Of a stretch of DNA of 64,000 nucleotides, positions 24,301 to 36,200 are shown piece by piece. Position numbers and translations under genes: made by a program. This DNA comes from Haliclystus octoradiatus (taxonomy: Eukaryota; Cnidaria; Staurozoa; Stauromedusae; Haliclystidae): assembly GCA_916610825.1 (NCBI GenBank), contig OU744450.1, positions 23,807,338 to 23,871,337 on the forward strand, written 5' to 3'. The notes under the pieces are model-generated. The model saw only the letters and a program-made list of their open reading frames with translations. It had not been told where the DNA came from and searched no databases. Positions within the stretch are counted from its first letter, which is position 1. Every line of letters starts with the position of its first letter.

Positions 24301-27300
24301 CAACACGATTTCAAGCTGTTTTACAAATCGTTTTTACTGGTGATAAATACAAACTAGACATCACGTTTATTATTTAAAGGAGCAAAAATGACCGGCAGGC
24401 ACTACGCACTTGGGATCACGTGCACGCTTATTGTTATAACACAATGTTCATTGTTGACATGAATTTTATTACAAGTTAGTCCTGCGTATAACAATTGTTT
24501 CAAAGCGAGACGGTTGAATTACGCTAAGCATAAATTCAATTTGTGCTCGCAGCGGTCGCCGGTCAATTTTGTCCCTTTAAAGTTAAGGATTTTATATTCA
24601 TGTTAAAAAAAAATTCTGCTTTTTTAATGTAATATTGAAACAAACACAATTTTGAAAACACTCCTGCCTGAAGATCTCATTTCACAGTTATTCGCTTGAT
24701 TGATTCTAATAAAACAGGAAGTTGAAAGGCGGTAACTTTTTCTAACAATATCACACTAGTAACTTTTTTCAAGGTGTTGAATTTCAATACAATAAAAATT
24801 AGGCGAAAGTCAAAACAGTAATCGAATATTCGACAATGCATTATTCGATTCTAATTGAATAATTAATCAAAATCTCTTGTTCTATTTTTCTATTTGTTAC
24901 CATGAAAGTAGACAATAAAAACACAAACAAAACCTTTTCCACGACTGCAAGAAATGTGTTGAAAACATCAAATTCAACTTAACTATCTTTACATAGATTT
25001 TGAAAAAGATTTTGAATACATAGATATAACAGTTTGTTTGCTCAGTTTGCTTCGACATTAGTTTACAGAATTCATGTTATTCAATGCGCTTTATGCTTCA
25101 TCACGTCTGTTCGATCAATTAATTGTCATAGCAACAGAGTCTGGAATAGAACTAATGGCGCGTAACTTGAGATCTTCATTGTTATGGTAATTAGGGGGAG
25201 TTCCGTAGACCATTCAAGCATGCAAAAGACGTCGCTTTGAATGATTTGTTGCGTGTTTGTTTCGTATTTTATATCGGCGAAAAGAGCATTTGATTTTGAA
25301 GAAAAATTTATCCAAGAAAGGTTGCTTTATATTTGGAAACAAGCATGTTTAAAATTAATTTAAATAATCGAATTGCATCCCTAATAAAAATAATTTTTTG
25401 TTTGCTTTAATAAAGCTTCACATTGATATATTCGAAAAAAATAAAAGAAAGTAGGCGTGCGATAGATCGCACGCCTTGGAACGCGGAAGCGTGTGCGGAG
25501 GTGTGCGGGTGCGATCGCACGCCTCGGAATACAAGCCATGCCTAAACTCTAATGGTACTAGATAGGCATAATTTGCAATTTATGCCCACAATAGGCATTG
25601 ATTCTTCTCAATGCACACACAAAAGTCATCCAGCTGAAGGCATTAGAAGACAATTCCAGTCAGTCATTGAGAAAACATCAGAACTCAGACACAACTGTGG
25701 TACATGTACTAATGAGATGAATCTTTGAAACATTTTAAACTCACTTTCATATAGTTGAATTTCACTCAAGACAATCCAATCTTTATCGTAAACAAATGTG
25801 AATTTGACATATTTTGATGTGATTCTAGTCCATGATAATCCAGCTGAGACAAATCCATCTTGATTGTTTTGATTTTGGTCACTCTGAGGACAACCCAACT
25901 TTGAATTTTCATATTCATCTTCAACATTACCAAATTGAACATTAACATCTTTAAAAACAGACATATCAGTTGCAGCATCATTATATGACGACAGTACGGC
26001 ACCAACTGTTCTCCGTTCTTTATTAAATTCAATTAGAACAAATGGCATAGGCATTTGTGAATGCAACCATCCAACCCAACGTCTCATGTTAGCTATCGGA
26101 CCTTCTCTACTCAAGATAGTGTCAGTTAAAGTACCTCTACCTGTAACTGTGTTGAATGAAATATCGGTGTAATTGATTCGACCTTTGACACTTCCAGTAG
26201 GTGCTTTGTATCGTAAGATAGGAACTGAAAAGAAACATTATATGATTCAATAATTTTATTTGTGTTATAAGGCCTTATAACGAAAGGGATTCGATCAATC
26301 CTATTGGTTTAGAGTTATGATGACAAATCATCCTATCAACATAAAACAAAACTAGATTCGAAAACTCAATAGATCTTACAATTCGAGCTTGATAACCTGA
26401 TTGGTCGAAAGAGCGTGCATGAAACCCTAGGGTAAAACACAGATCCAAAAACCAGGAAAAAATGCTGAAAAGTTTGATCTGTGATAAAATATAGAAATTA
26501 CAACTTTCCGATAACAATCCAAGAAATATCTCAATTATGGCAACGATTTACAAAATGATTAATTCATGGGTGCGAAGATAGGGGATTTATTTTTCGAGTA
26601 TTCAAATCTCTATCTCACGAGCGAGGCTCTGAACATGAGGAAAATAAATTCATATCTCCAAACGCCCATGAATTATTCAGTTTATATCAAAATTAACATA
26701 AGAGCATGTAGAACTTCGACAAAGAACTTTATTAAAAATTTGAAACGCAATGAAGATTAACACAAGAGCTATATAAGCAAGTTCAATAATTCTCCATTCA
26801 TCGAATGTAATGCTATTCTTGGCTGCTGTTTAATGACTATAAGTTCATCAGTATGAAATTACTGTTAAAACTGGAACAAATATTACCAGATTTTACTCTA
26901 TACTGTATTTCTTGAGTGGTCACTACAGACAGGTGGCCACAATATAGAGGTGGTTGTTATTGGGAACTTCAAATCTTATACGCTTACCAGGGTAAAGAGA
27001 AAATGAATCAGTCATTGGAGATTGTGTTGTTGGTTGAATACCATTAGCTAAAACAAAAATTCAAAAACAAATCAACCTTGGAGTCAGATATATGAACTAA
27101 TGTCAGTACATTTCAAAATTACTAAGAGTTACCACAAGAGCAGGGGTTGATGATAGCTTCCACGTTCCGAAATTCTTAAACTTTTCAAAATATTTAGAAA
27201 ACAGTTTAAATAAATTTAAACGCATATTTAAAGTAACATTGTACAAATTAAGGGTTATATCTTGATTATCTCTAGTCAATTGAAGCGTATTAGCTTTGCA

Positions 27301-30300
27301 ATAATAATACGGTAAGCGTGATAGCAAAACAGCGTAAGATAGCTAGCGATTACGAACAAGTATGGAATCCATCATTCCTTTCTTTCAACACTGGTATTAT
27401 TGTGCCCACATAGTGTCAAGTAGGCTACCCAGGACCCTTCTCAGCTGCTATAATCAATACGTAATTTTGAACTACAACTAAATCAAATGTAACCTCCAAT
27501 AATTAAAGCCAAAGTTACAACCAAAGAATGTGTCTTTCTTGACCTTATCATTATTATTATTATTTACGCTCTGCTATTCACTAGCATTGAGCACTATCCA
27601 ATTGCAAATATTAAGTTTTAATATTTCCAATATTATTATTACTATATATATATTTATATCTCCAATTAAATACATTTTTATGATTCAGAATTTTGAGAAT
27701 TTAAATAATGTCTTTGTCTTACCTTTACAACCAGACAGTTGAATTTTCATACACACTTGTGTTGTGTCAGAGGTATAAGGATAAAACTTCAGAAACCGTG
27801 CTTTGATTGGTGGATTCAATATCAGGTTTTGTTTAGCAGAAGAACTCAAGAATACCTTTGTAAAACAAATAGACACGATAAAGAATTAAAGTTTAACCTA
27901 TGCATGGTTATAGTCAATTTTCAAATTGACCACTGCCAACATCATAACCATTAAAATGGCATTACAGTGTTGTGAAAGCACCATGAAAATGTAAAAAAGT
28001 GAAAACCCAAAGTTTTTCAAGCCATGAAAATGCTATGAAATTTTACTAATGACACATCGTCTTTAACACACTTTTTAAAAGTTTCCAGTTTCTACTGTAT
28101 TTTCATCTGTGAAATAACAACTTTTTAATTCGGGTTTCGCGGTGGAGGAAAATACGATAATGTTAGCATACTACTCTTCTATTGAATCAAATAATAATCA
28201 ATATCTAAATTGGACAGAGCATGTCGTCTTGGTCAACCCCGTTAACACTCAAATCAATGAAAATTAATTTCAGCAATAAACTATATGAAACAAGAACAAT
28301 TATACAACTCGAATCAATCACAATTTAAATACCTCATAGCTGTAAATGTCAGCGTATTCTGTCATCACACTTGTAACAATGCCATATTCAAAACGATAAG
28401 ATTCAGCAAGCTTTTGATAACCAGACAAACCCTGAAGACGTAATGATGTGATATGATACTGTACACCAAGATCAATTTGTACCCATTCTTTGTAAGTATT
28501 TTTAGGTGCAGACGAAAATGCGCGTGTATTTGGACACCAGGCGTATAAACGATCCATAAACACAAACTTTCCAGTGAATGCCACAGTTTTGCTGTCATCC
28601 CAGTAAGAAGATTCTTTGATAGAACTATCTGGAATATTGTTTGTATCAACCAGTTCTTTAGTTACAGCACATACTATAAAGTAGAAAGTTTATGATTAGT
28701 GACATCACAAAAAAATGCTACAATAAGCTTCATTGTTCTCAGGTGGGATACATCAAGCAAATTCAATAGAATTATCTCAAATGTGATGGCAATCAAACAG
28801 TTCTAATGCGAGAAATAAAATACACAAGCCAACACGTCAGACATAATCAAAAGCTTGGCTAAGCGACAAGGCTTTTTTAAGGATTTAAAAGTTGTGCAAA
28901 CGTTGTCGTTGATGGCACAGGGCTTAACGTATTTTACGATAGCAGAAAATATGGATTGCATCTAAAACATTCATACCAGGCTACCGCCAGTGTCAGACAA
29001 AATGTTTTACCTTCTGCAAACTTCAACTTTTAAAACAAATGTTTGAGTAATCTTACCGACATAAAAACGTAACAATTAAATTTTATTTTGAATATTTTTA
29101 TAATTATTTTAGCTTGATATCCAGCATTTTGCCTTTTCCTATTTAGGTTTTCAAAGTACCCTGGCTACCGCATTCAGTGATTACAGAGACTCCCCCAGGA
29201 AAAAACAGTTCAGAAGTTCATGAACAGTTCATGAACAGTTCATGAATGTTAAATGGCCTCAAATTGCTGCGAGCTGTTTTTCGCAGGGGCAGTAGTCGTT
29301 TGAGTGAAAGTCAAAATTGTCAACATTGCATTTATCCAAAATTGCTTAACAAGGACTTGAACATATGACTTCTTCTATCCAAATTGCACTTGCCTAATAA
29401 CACCACTGACACCAAAACAACGTAAAATATTAGTGAAATTTCATTGCATTTTTATGGCATTTTCAAGGCCATTTCACATTTCAATATTGTGAATATGGAT
29501 GTTTTCATGGTTTGACAAAATTGTGGTTTTAACTTTTTTAGATTTTCATGACGTTTTCACAACACTTTCATGACATTTTTATGGTTTTGGTGTTGGTAAT
29601 GTAAGCGGGTTAGAATGTATTCGAACTATGCAATACTAGTTGTAACTTGTTATCCTACATACCTGGTTGAGGAGTAGTTGGTATCATTAAACATCCATAT
29701 ATTTCTAGTCTTAAACACTTTGGGTTCTGGTCAATACCAGGATAAATATAAAGATACTGGCCAATTATAGGAGGATTTAAAACAACAAAGCTATCGGTAC
29801 TGTCAGGTAATTGTGGAGTCAAGATTTCCTAAAAATGAATGAGAATACATCAATGTGCTGCTTGTTGATGATACAAAAATGGCAGAATCTGAGAAATGGT
29901 TCAAAGCCTCTCAAGAATCATGTAAAATGTTCAACTATTTTCTTTTTTATGAAGTTTTGGCCTAATTACTACAAACAACGTCAATTCACCAAGCACGGTC
30001 ACACAATCTATATATCAAACACAGCTTGACACAAGTTGCAAGGCAAGTAGGCCTACTAAATTCGTCTTAATGCAAACCCTTGTTATTCCTGTATTATTGA
30101 AACGACGTTCAAGATTTCATTTCGGTCGATTTTGGAAATATTTTAATAAATTTAGATTCCTTAATTTTCTACCATAGCATGATTATAACATGGTAGTTTT
30201 GATAGTTTGAAATTACATCCTTGCCAGATTTATATTATTTTTAAGTAAGAAGAGTTTAACCACAAATATCAAAGCCTTCTAGTCTGCTTTAAGCTGTGAT

Positions 30301-32843
30301 CCCACATTTCATGTACTTATAAAACTGGGAGAACAATGGCAGCGCCTGGTGAATTTTCTTCAGCATTTGTTCTACCTTCCACGATCTAGGATCTCCATAT
30401 TTGTTGGACCCGGTTGTTAATGCAACATGTCTGTTGCATTTAAGAAAGGTTCGACAAAAGGTTCAGCCTTCTGGAATCCTAGATGCATTTCAACATTTTA
30501 TTCTGATTTTTTATTGATGTTTGACCAATAAATCATTAAAAAAACAATTTTCTGCTGAAAATTGCTCTAACCTTCCGGAATCTAAGGATGCCAGGATTTC
30601 TACTTTTGTCGGACCAGTCTGCATGTGAACAGTAAAATATGTGAATGTCAGATAGTTCAATAAATATTTCTGTAAAATTGACCGCTAGGCCTACAGTTCA
30701 AAATATGCCGTGGAGTTCGAAATATCATAAGAATTTAGTAGAAACCAGTTGCCTACATCAAGTTTGATTATCAGAAATCGAGCAAAAATAAACAAAATGA
30801 ATTAGATTATTATTTTGTTTGTACTATCAGATGACGTTCAATGCTGTTAACCCATTGAAAATATCAATGTTTTATAGGCCTACATTAGAACATCATGATA
30901 ATACCTTCATGAGATCTCAAGGTTGCATCTGATTTCACACTCAAACAGCCTGAACATGGAAATTTACAAACATTCCTCTTTTATTTTTTTTTCACTGTAG
31001 TTTAGCTATTGATTCCAAAACCCCAGCATCAGAAACGTTGAAATAAAAACTTACGTTTTTCTTGTCAACTGTTTCATAAGTTGTCAAACCATTTGTTAAC
31101 ACTGGCCCGGAATACTTCAATTGGATTTTCTTTCCATAAGAATAACCAGAATGGGCTGGTTTTGCGCCACTTTGCAATCTTATTGCTGTGATTTTATGCA
31201 ATGTTTTCATATCTATACGGACATACTTATCATTGACAAAATAGGTACTAGATGCTGCCGGATCAGCTGCGACACACCAACTTGAGCTACCATTATATCT
31301 CGCATTTATTGCTGCTGTTCCACCTTCATTACCAGACGACCTAAGTTGCGAATTAGTAATTCTTCCATCTTTCATCCCAAGGGCAACATTACACTCTGTA
31401 AAAAATTGTAAAATGTTATTTCATTGATCTTTTAAAAGCATTATGATGGGCTTACGACTATGGAAGAAAGTTCAATATGATGAAAATTTTAAAAACTTCG
31501 CCTTTCTAGCTGTGCGTCTGAGACTGCATAGATTTATAATTATTTGAAACTACATTGACTAAATGTACATCTGTTATAAATGTTTATCTCTTTTATGCCA
31601 TGTGAGACTCTGTTTTTCCAGATTTTAGACAAAAAATTGGATTAGTTCCGATTCATCACAAAATTTTTGTTCCGGATGTGATTATATTTATGATTATTGC
31701 TCGGAACAGGGTGCGATAAAATGGGGGGATAAAATGGGGGGATGAGAGTCCTGGAAGGCTAACACAAATTCAGAAGGAAGAGAAGAAGTAGATTGTATTC
31801 AAGTTTTTTTAATCCAAACAAAAATCATATTGCAGTATCATATTTTCATGACAATAACGGTTAACGTAGCCATAAATTAAAATATACGAAAATCCAGGAA
31901 GGAAAAATATTTAATCTGACCCTGCTTCTGATCACTACAGGGTTTGTACCCGTGATCAATTTTGTTTAAACCGATCCGACGCACACCTTTCGTGTCCTTA
32001 GTATACGGAAAAAAACACACGGACAAGGTTGTTCATAAAGCTGCTCCAAATTTCCACTACCAATGAACAGAAACTAGTACTGTAAGAAACAACAACTCCA
32101 ATATAGTTATTGAATTTATTTATATCGGTGTAATATGTTTTAATGTCATTGTAACCTAACTGGAAAAAATGGCATACCTATTTGAAGCCTTGAAGGCAGC
32201 CATTTCTATAAATTATTATTATTAGGCTATTATTATATTACTTCTATGAGCCATGAATGCCTACAGTAGAAGTATAGGCCTACAAAGAGGAATATAAAAT
32301 ACCGTAAGGGTATCGAAACGGTTTGTTTTAGCAATCACAAAATAATCAGATTCAATGGAGGCAATCAATGAATAATGTCCAATGGCATTTTGATAAAAGT
32401 GAAATTTGGACAAAATATGTAGTGCACATTTTAGTTGTATATTTAGTCAACTCTTATTTCTAAACAAGGAATGTAAATAATTATTTATGTAATTATTATT
32501 GTACTAAATATGTGGATTGTTCTGTGTACCCGTGTTCGTGTTATTATTGTAAAGCAAAATATTAATCCTGAATTGCATTCAATGATTCAATTAGAATGAC
32601 TATAAAGGACGCCGGAGCAAATTGTCATGAATTAAAAATAGACAATAAGTCTGGAAGTAGAAAAACAAATCAGAAAATAGCGAACGTCGTTAATCTAATA
32701 TTATTTTATGTTGTTCAATCTTTTGCTTGATTCTATTAATAAAATGATAAACATCTTTAAACGTATTTTTTACCTTGACAATTTGAGAAAGATGTAAACC
32801 GCAATAAAGAAATTAAACCCAATAGAGCAAAACCACCAACCAT
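18377..32843 (-). CDS. DDR: Discoidin domain receptor tyrosine kinase (complete, 11 exons, extra discoidin domain)
   Basis: Collagen-binding receptor tyrosine kinase at the plasma membrane. Exons in transcript order: 32774-32843, 31055-31395, 29663-29828, 28333-28673, 27723-27855, 26988-27047, 25745-26224, 23209-23271, 21435-21665, 19708-20619, 18377-18681. All phases agree; 1033 residues. Domains: signal peptide (1-23), discoidin 1 (about 24-185), discoidin 2 (about 193-350), Ser/Thr/Pro linker, discoidin-like domain (about 371-530), transmembrane segment (about 561-583), juxtamembrane region with NPIY (about 693), kinase (about 740-1025) with GTGQFGEV, VAVKML, HRDLATRN, DFGMSR and the DDR activation loop YYRIEGKAVLPIRWM. 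Both discoidin domains end C-L/M-x-x-x-x-x-G-C like DDR2. Vertebrate DDRs have only one true discoidin domain. Discoidin 2 keeps SSYW, matching the collagen-contacting Trp52 of human DDR2; discoidin 1 does not. Head-to-head with PPIL1. Confidence 0.97.
18761..18939. mobile_element. MITE, ACAGTCAAACCTG family
   Basis: Complete copy with TA at each edge, between DDR exons 10 and 11, 80 bp upstream of the last exon. It is bounded by ACAGTCAAACCTGTTATAA and ACAGGTTTGACTGTA. A diverged copy follows at 19390-19563 (ACAGTTAACGGTCACC to TTTCACTGTA). Confidence 0.7.
21107..21291. mobile_element. MITE, ACAGTGAACCTG family
   Basis: Complete copy in the DDR intron between exons 9 and 10. Ends ACAGTGAACCTGTATGTAAC and TAACAGGTTTAACTGTA. 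It carries the internal GACCACTATAGACAGGTGGC motif and an extra ATCAAT hexamer in its centre. Confidence 0.7.
22003..22377 (+). mobile_element. Helitron-like non-autonomous element, copy 1
   Basis: A 375-bp sequence starting TCTAGTATATAAAC and ending TTTCACTAG, lying between A and T as Helitrons do (5' TC, 3' CTAG, insertion at AT). A clear second copy occupies 59487-59864. The short CCCAGCGGAGC stretch before the end could form only a weak hairpin. No Rep/helicase coding. DDR intron. Confidence 0.6.
22615..22789. mobile_element. MITE, GGTCCGACAAA family (good copy)
   Basis: It runs from GGGTCCGACAAAAG to CTACTTCTGTCAGCCC, with inverted CTGGAATCCTAGAG and AATGTAGGATTTCAGG near the two ends. 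It aligns with 3744-3912 and 30444-30627, including the central TTGACCAATAAATCATT present in this copy and the last. Confidence 0.7.
23774..24182 (-). pseudogene. LINE 3' ORF remnant, split by a hAT insertion
   Basis: The - strand reads RTCRFCNNGNIDDEAHFLFF followed by C and LRKEFY. This resembles the Cys-rich motif after the reverse transcriptase in CR1/jockey-type LINEs (C-x-x-C ... E-x-E-x-H-F-L-F-x-C ... L-R-x-x-F). The upstream part continues on the far side of the hAT-like element (about 25549-25620), with stops. The exact LINE clade is not known. Confidence 0.5.
24183..25540. mobile_element. hAT-like element with perfect 8-bp target duplication
   Basis: CCTAAACT stands on both sides (24175-24182 and 25541-25548). 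The 15-bp terminal inverted repeats CATGGCTTGTATTCC are identical. Subterminal GCGTGCGATC/GATCGCACGC motifs lie near both ends. An 8-bp duplication is the hAT hallmark. The 1358-bp interior contains the TTAA MITE at 24378-24576 and no transposase frame. It was inserted into a LINE remnant. Confidence 0.88.
24378..24576. mobile_element. 199-bp TTAA-flanked MITE, copy 2 (nested in the hAT-like element)
   Basis: TTAA at 24374-24377 and 24577-24580. It starts AGGAGCAAAAATGACCGGC, ends GCCGGTCAATTTTGTCCCT, and has the same length and orientation as the copy at 11257-11455. Confidence 0.85.
29193..29289. mobile_element. TTCATGAAC palindromic MITE, short copy
   Basis: It starts CCCCAGGAAAAAACAGTTCA and ends GCTGTTTTTCGCAGGGG, with two TTCATGAACAG units in between; the right half is shortened. 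Confidence 0.65.
29396..29600. mobile_element. CACCAAAAC/GTTTTGGTG MITE, single-unit copy
   Basis: It begins GACACCAAAACAACG and ends TATGGTTTTGGTGTTGG, with interior ATGGCATTTTCA / AATATGGATGTTTTCATGG. This is the unit that is tandemly amplified at 53676-54510. A partial copy lies at 27940-28060. Confidence 0.6.
30444..30627. mobile_element. MITE, GGTCCGACAAA family (good copy)
   Basis: From GGTTCGACAAAAGGTTCAGC to TCTACTTTTGTCGGACC; near-complete, in the DDR intron between exons 2 and 3. A decayed copy of the right end lies immediately before it (30345-30415). Confidence 0.7.
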
Positions 32844-33281
32844 TTTATCAACTTAAAATTTAGCAACGACGTAATACCATCATATTAAATCTTCCATCCA
32901 AAAAATTGATTAATTAAACATTTAGAAATCACATCAACATGTAGATTCCGACCAGACTCCAATCGACCATTTAACAACAACCGTTGAAATCCTTCAATAA
33001 TAATCGTCTATTCTAAATAAAACAGAAATATGATATGACCAACTGTGTTTGAAACACCACCATACAATGAATCATCAATATATTCACTTTAAATTCGTTG
33101 CTCCTTGTTCAAATAAGCTAATGAATAAATTGGCTACTTTCACTTTAGGTAAAATGCTATTTCCTCATAGTGTTCATGATGATTGATGACACATTCCAAA
33201 AGACGTTTTGATTTGTTTAGCTTATCATTTTAAAATGAGGTTATCCTTTAAGAGGCTGTCAAAATAGAGTAGATGAACAAC
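32844..33281. promoter_or_regulatory. Shared 438-bp spacer between DDR and PPIL1 start codons
   Basis: The DDR ATG (- strand) and PPIL1 ATG (+ strand) face away from each other across 438 bp, so the promoters are adjacent or shared. I recognise no core promoter motif with confidence. No repeat family from elsewhere in the window is seen here, unlike the flanking introns. Confidence 0.5.
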
Positions 33282-36200
33282 ATGGCGGATAACTGGAAAC
33301 CAGCTCAAGTTGTACTCGAAACTTCAATGGTACGCTTTAATTTTATTATTTTCATTATATAATACAATACGCACACTGGTATTCTCTGTGCTCTCTCTGT
33401 ACCAACCAAACCAAAATAAAAACTGAAAATTTTCGACTTTAAGAGATAGTCACTGTAGACAAAAAAGTAATTTTCAACTCAACTGCAGACCGGGGCGGCA
33501 ACTGATCAAATTTGCTCAAATTTGACTTCAGGGCCGCCAAAAGCCATCATTTCATCCAAAAAATTTGAAGAAAATGGCAAAAAGCTCAATTTTATCAGCT
33601 GATCTGATTATCAAAGAAAATTGCAGGTTCAGGGGCGGCAATCAGGAGAAAAATGTTCACCTAGACTTTCAAATGATTAGACATAGTATGTATACAGTAT
33701 TGTGTTTACATAATTATAATCATTCTAAATCAAAAATGTTATTATTTATCAATATGTTTACAATTTACCTTTGTGATGGAATTTCCTAATGGATTTCCAA
33801 TTTTCAATCGTAAGGTTGATTTTGGAAATTCCTGTGAAGTTTGTGCTGGAAATTTACTGAATAAACAATGATTGTATAGCTTAGGGGTAAATGCATTGAG
33901 TTGCAACAATTAAAAAGTAATTGAAACTTTTATTGCCGCTGTAATTAAATACCTTTTGGTGCGCCTCTTGCGCATTGTTCCTCAGCAGTGAAAATAATGC
34001 GAATGAATGAGTTTTGAAACACAACAGATTTTCGTGATGGAGTTTTGTCATTAATATTAGTTTTTGTGTATCGTTGGCCAATTTTATCGTGAAAAATTGC
34101 CGCAGGCATGTGTAAAAATCAAATCTTCTAACACTAACGAAACAATTTTTTTAAAGAATGTCCCTGCAAACCATAATATTAGCTTTCCTTAGTTTTGTGA
34201 TGGGGTTTCAGAATGTTGAATAAAGGCCTATAATTTCACAATTCTTTTTCGAGTGATATGTTTCACAAGCGTATTAATATTGGCTTATAGGCCTAACGTA
34301 GGTAGCCTGTGTCCAGACTAAACATTTCTGAAGGAAAGTGTAAAGTCTGCGTAGCCGACCGAACAAAGCTGTTTTGCTGACACTGTACTAGACTGGTGCC
34401 GCCTTATAAAAACCTTAATTTCCGGTCTCAGTTGTGTTAGTGAAAATCACGTTTACATGTTAAACATTAAAAACACTCTCAAGCAGGGTGGCACAAACAG
34501 TCCGAACCTGCGAACGTAGTTCGCCGAAGCTAGGGCAAAATTCCGAAGTTTTCCGAAGTTTACTTTCATTCATTTCTTCTGCAATTCGAAGAAAACTAAT
34601 TTTATCGTCTTCATTTCTTGAATCCAAAGATCTGGCCTTCGGAATGTTAAAACTGAACAATAATCTCAAAAAATGTTGGATTTCAACTCATAAAATGATA
34701 TTAAACAACGAGAAAAGTTATTGTTTTGGCCATTTTCCCGCTTCATTTCCACGTGCTAACTGAAGCGTGAACAAAAAACGCCTCCACGGCTTTTTAGATT
34801 TTCTAATTAGCATAACAAAGAGATGAAAAATGACAATTGAAAGCTGATCAAGATGGCTGCTCAACACAAAAACGATCTCAAGAATCAGAAACTAGTGATC
34901 ATTAAATGGCCTATACTTTCTGGTTGGAATAGAACAATTTAATTGAGGACACAGATAAAACGATTAGGTTTTATTTCAAAGTCTGCTTTCAATCAAATTC
35001 TCTTACTTTGATCACAAAGTATTCTTTTCTGAGAAATATATTTCAGCTTACAAAAATGCATTGAGCTTCAGAGATGTTCTGCTTGTAAGAATGAAAGTTT
35101 ATAGCAATATAATAATTACAGCCCATACATCAAGCATATGCCATTTGGTTTAGTTTGTTTATACAGTGTTGGAAATTACACTTAATTTTTGCGTGAATGA
35201 CTATTCTGATTGTTAATTTAAGCTTTTTCCTAAAATAAATTCCTATGCACAAACTGATTTTGGACATTGGAAATGGAGTACAGTTATAGAAACAAAAATC
35301 CGAAGGTTATATGTGACTGAAAGCTGGTTCGCCGAAGGCAAAAATTTTTGTGCCACCCTGCTCTCAAGCTTGGAAATAAATCGTTGAAAACAGACAAAGT
35401 CTGTGACACTCATTGGAAACAAAAATTTAGTAGAAATTGTGTTGCTTGTATAGTATATTGTCTAACCGAAGGAGGAATTGATCATTTGTGTCCCGATGTT
35501 ATAAAATACCAATGTTATAATTCCTATATTTGTAAATTTTTGCTGGCTTTCTAAGTGACATTCCTACTCGCTCACCAAATGTTCGAAGGCCCTTCGAACT
35601 GCTCCGTACGTTCGAAAAGGATTGATACAAATTCATGTTAAAATAAAACATTAGTTGTCAATAGTTTGTTCAAAGTCTTCTTCACTGAAACATAACTGTT
35701 AATGGATTTTAAAATAAATTTAACTCCTGCTCCTCACAAATACGTTGTATATTTCCATAAAAATGAGATTGTCTCCAAATCAGAAAGTCTTCCCAAATGT
35801 GGCCCCACTGTTGTTTATCACATGACTGATACCCACAATCTGATTGGCAGACATCGCATTAAAATCACGTGAGCAAAGCTAACCAATAGGATTGAGTCAC
35901 TGTTTTTGCAAGTCTAGTGCAGTGTCAGCAAAACGGCTTTGTTTGGTCGGCTACGCAGACTTTACACTTTCCTTCAGAAACGTTTTAGTCTGGACGCAGG
36001 CTAAACGTATGTTGATGTGTTATTTCAAAGGTATTGTTTAGACTGCACACAGCCAGAAAGGAATATTCTCCTCGCCAATGGCCCGTTCTTCGTGAAGTTT
36101 TTTCGACACACTGATCTTAAAAACAAAATTTCATTCCCAAAAATATTAAAATATATATATTTCTTTTGATATATACCGGTATGTATTATGTACTTGAAGT

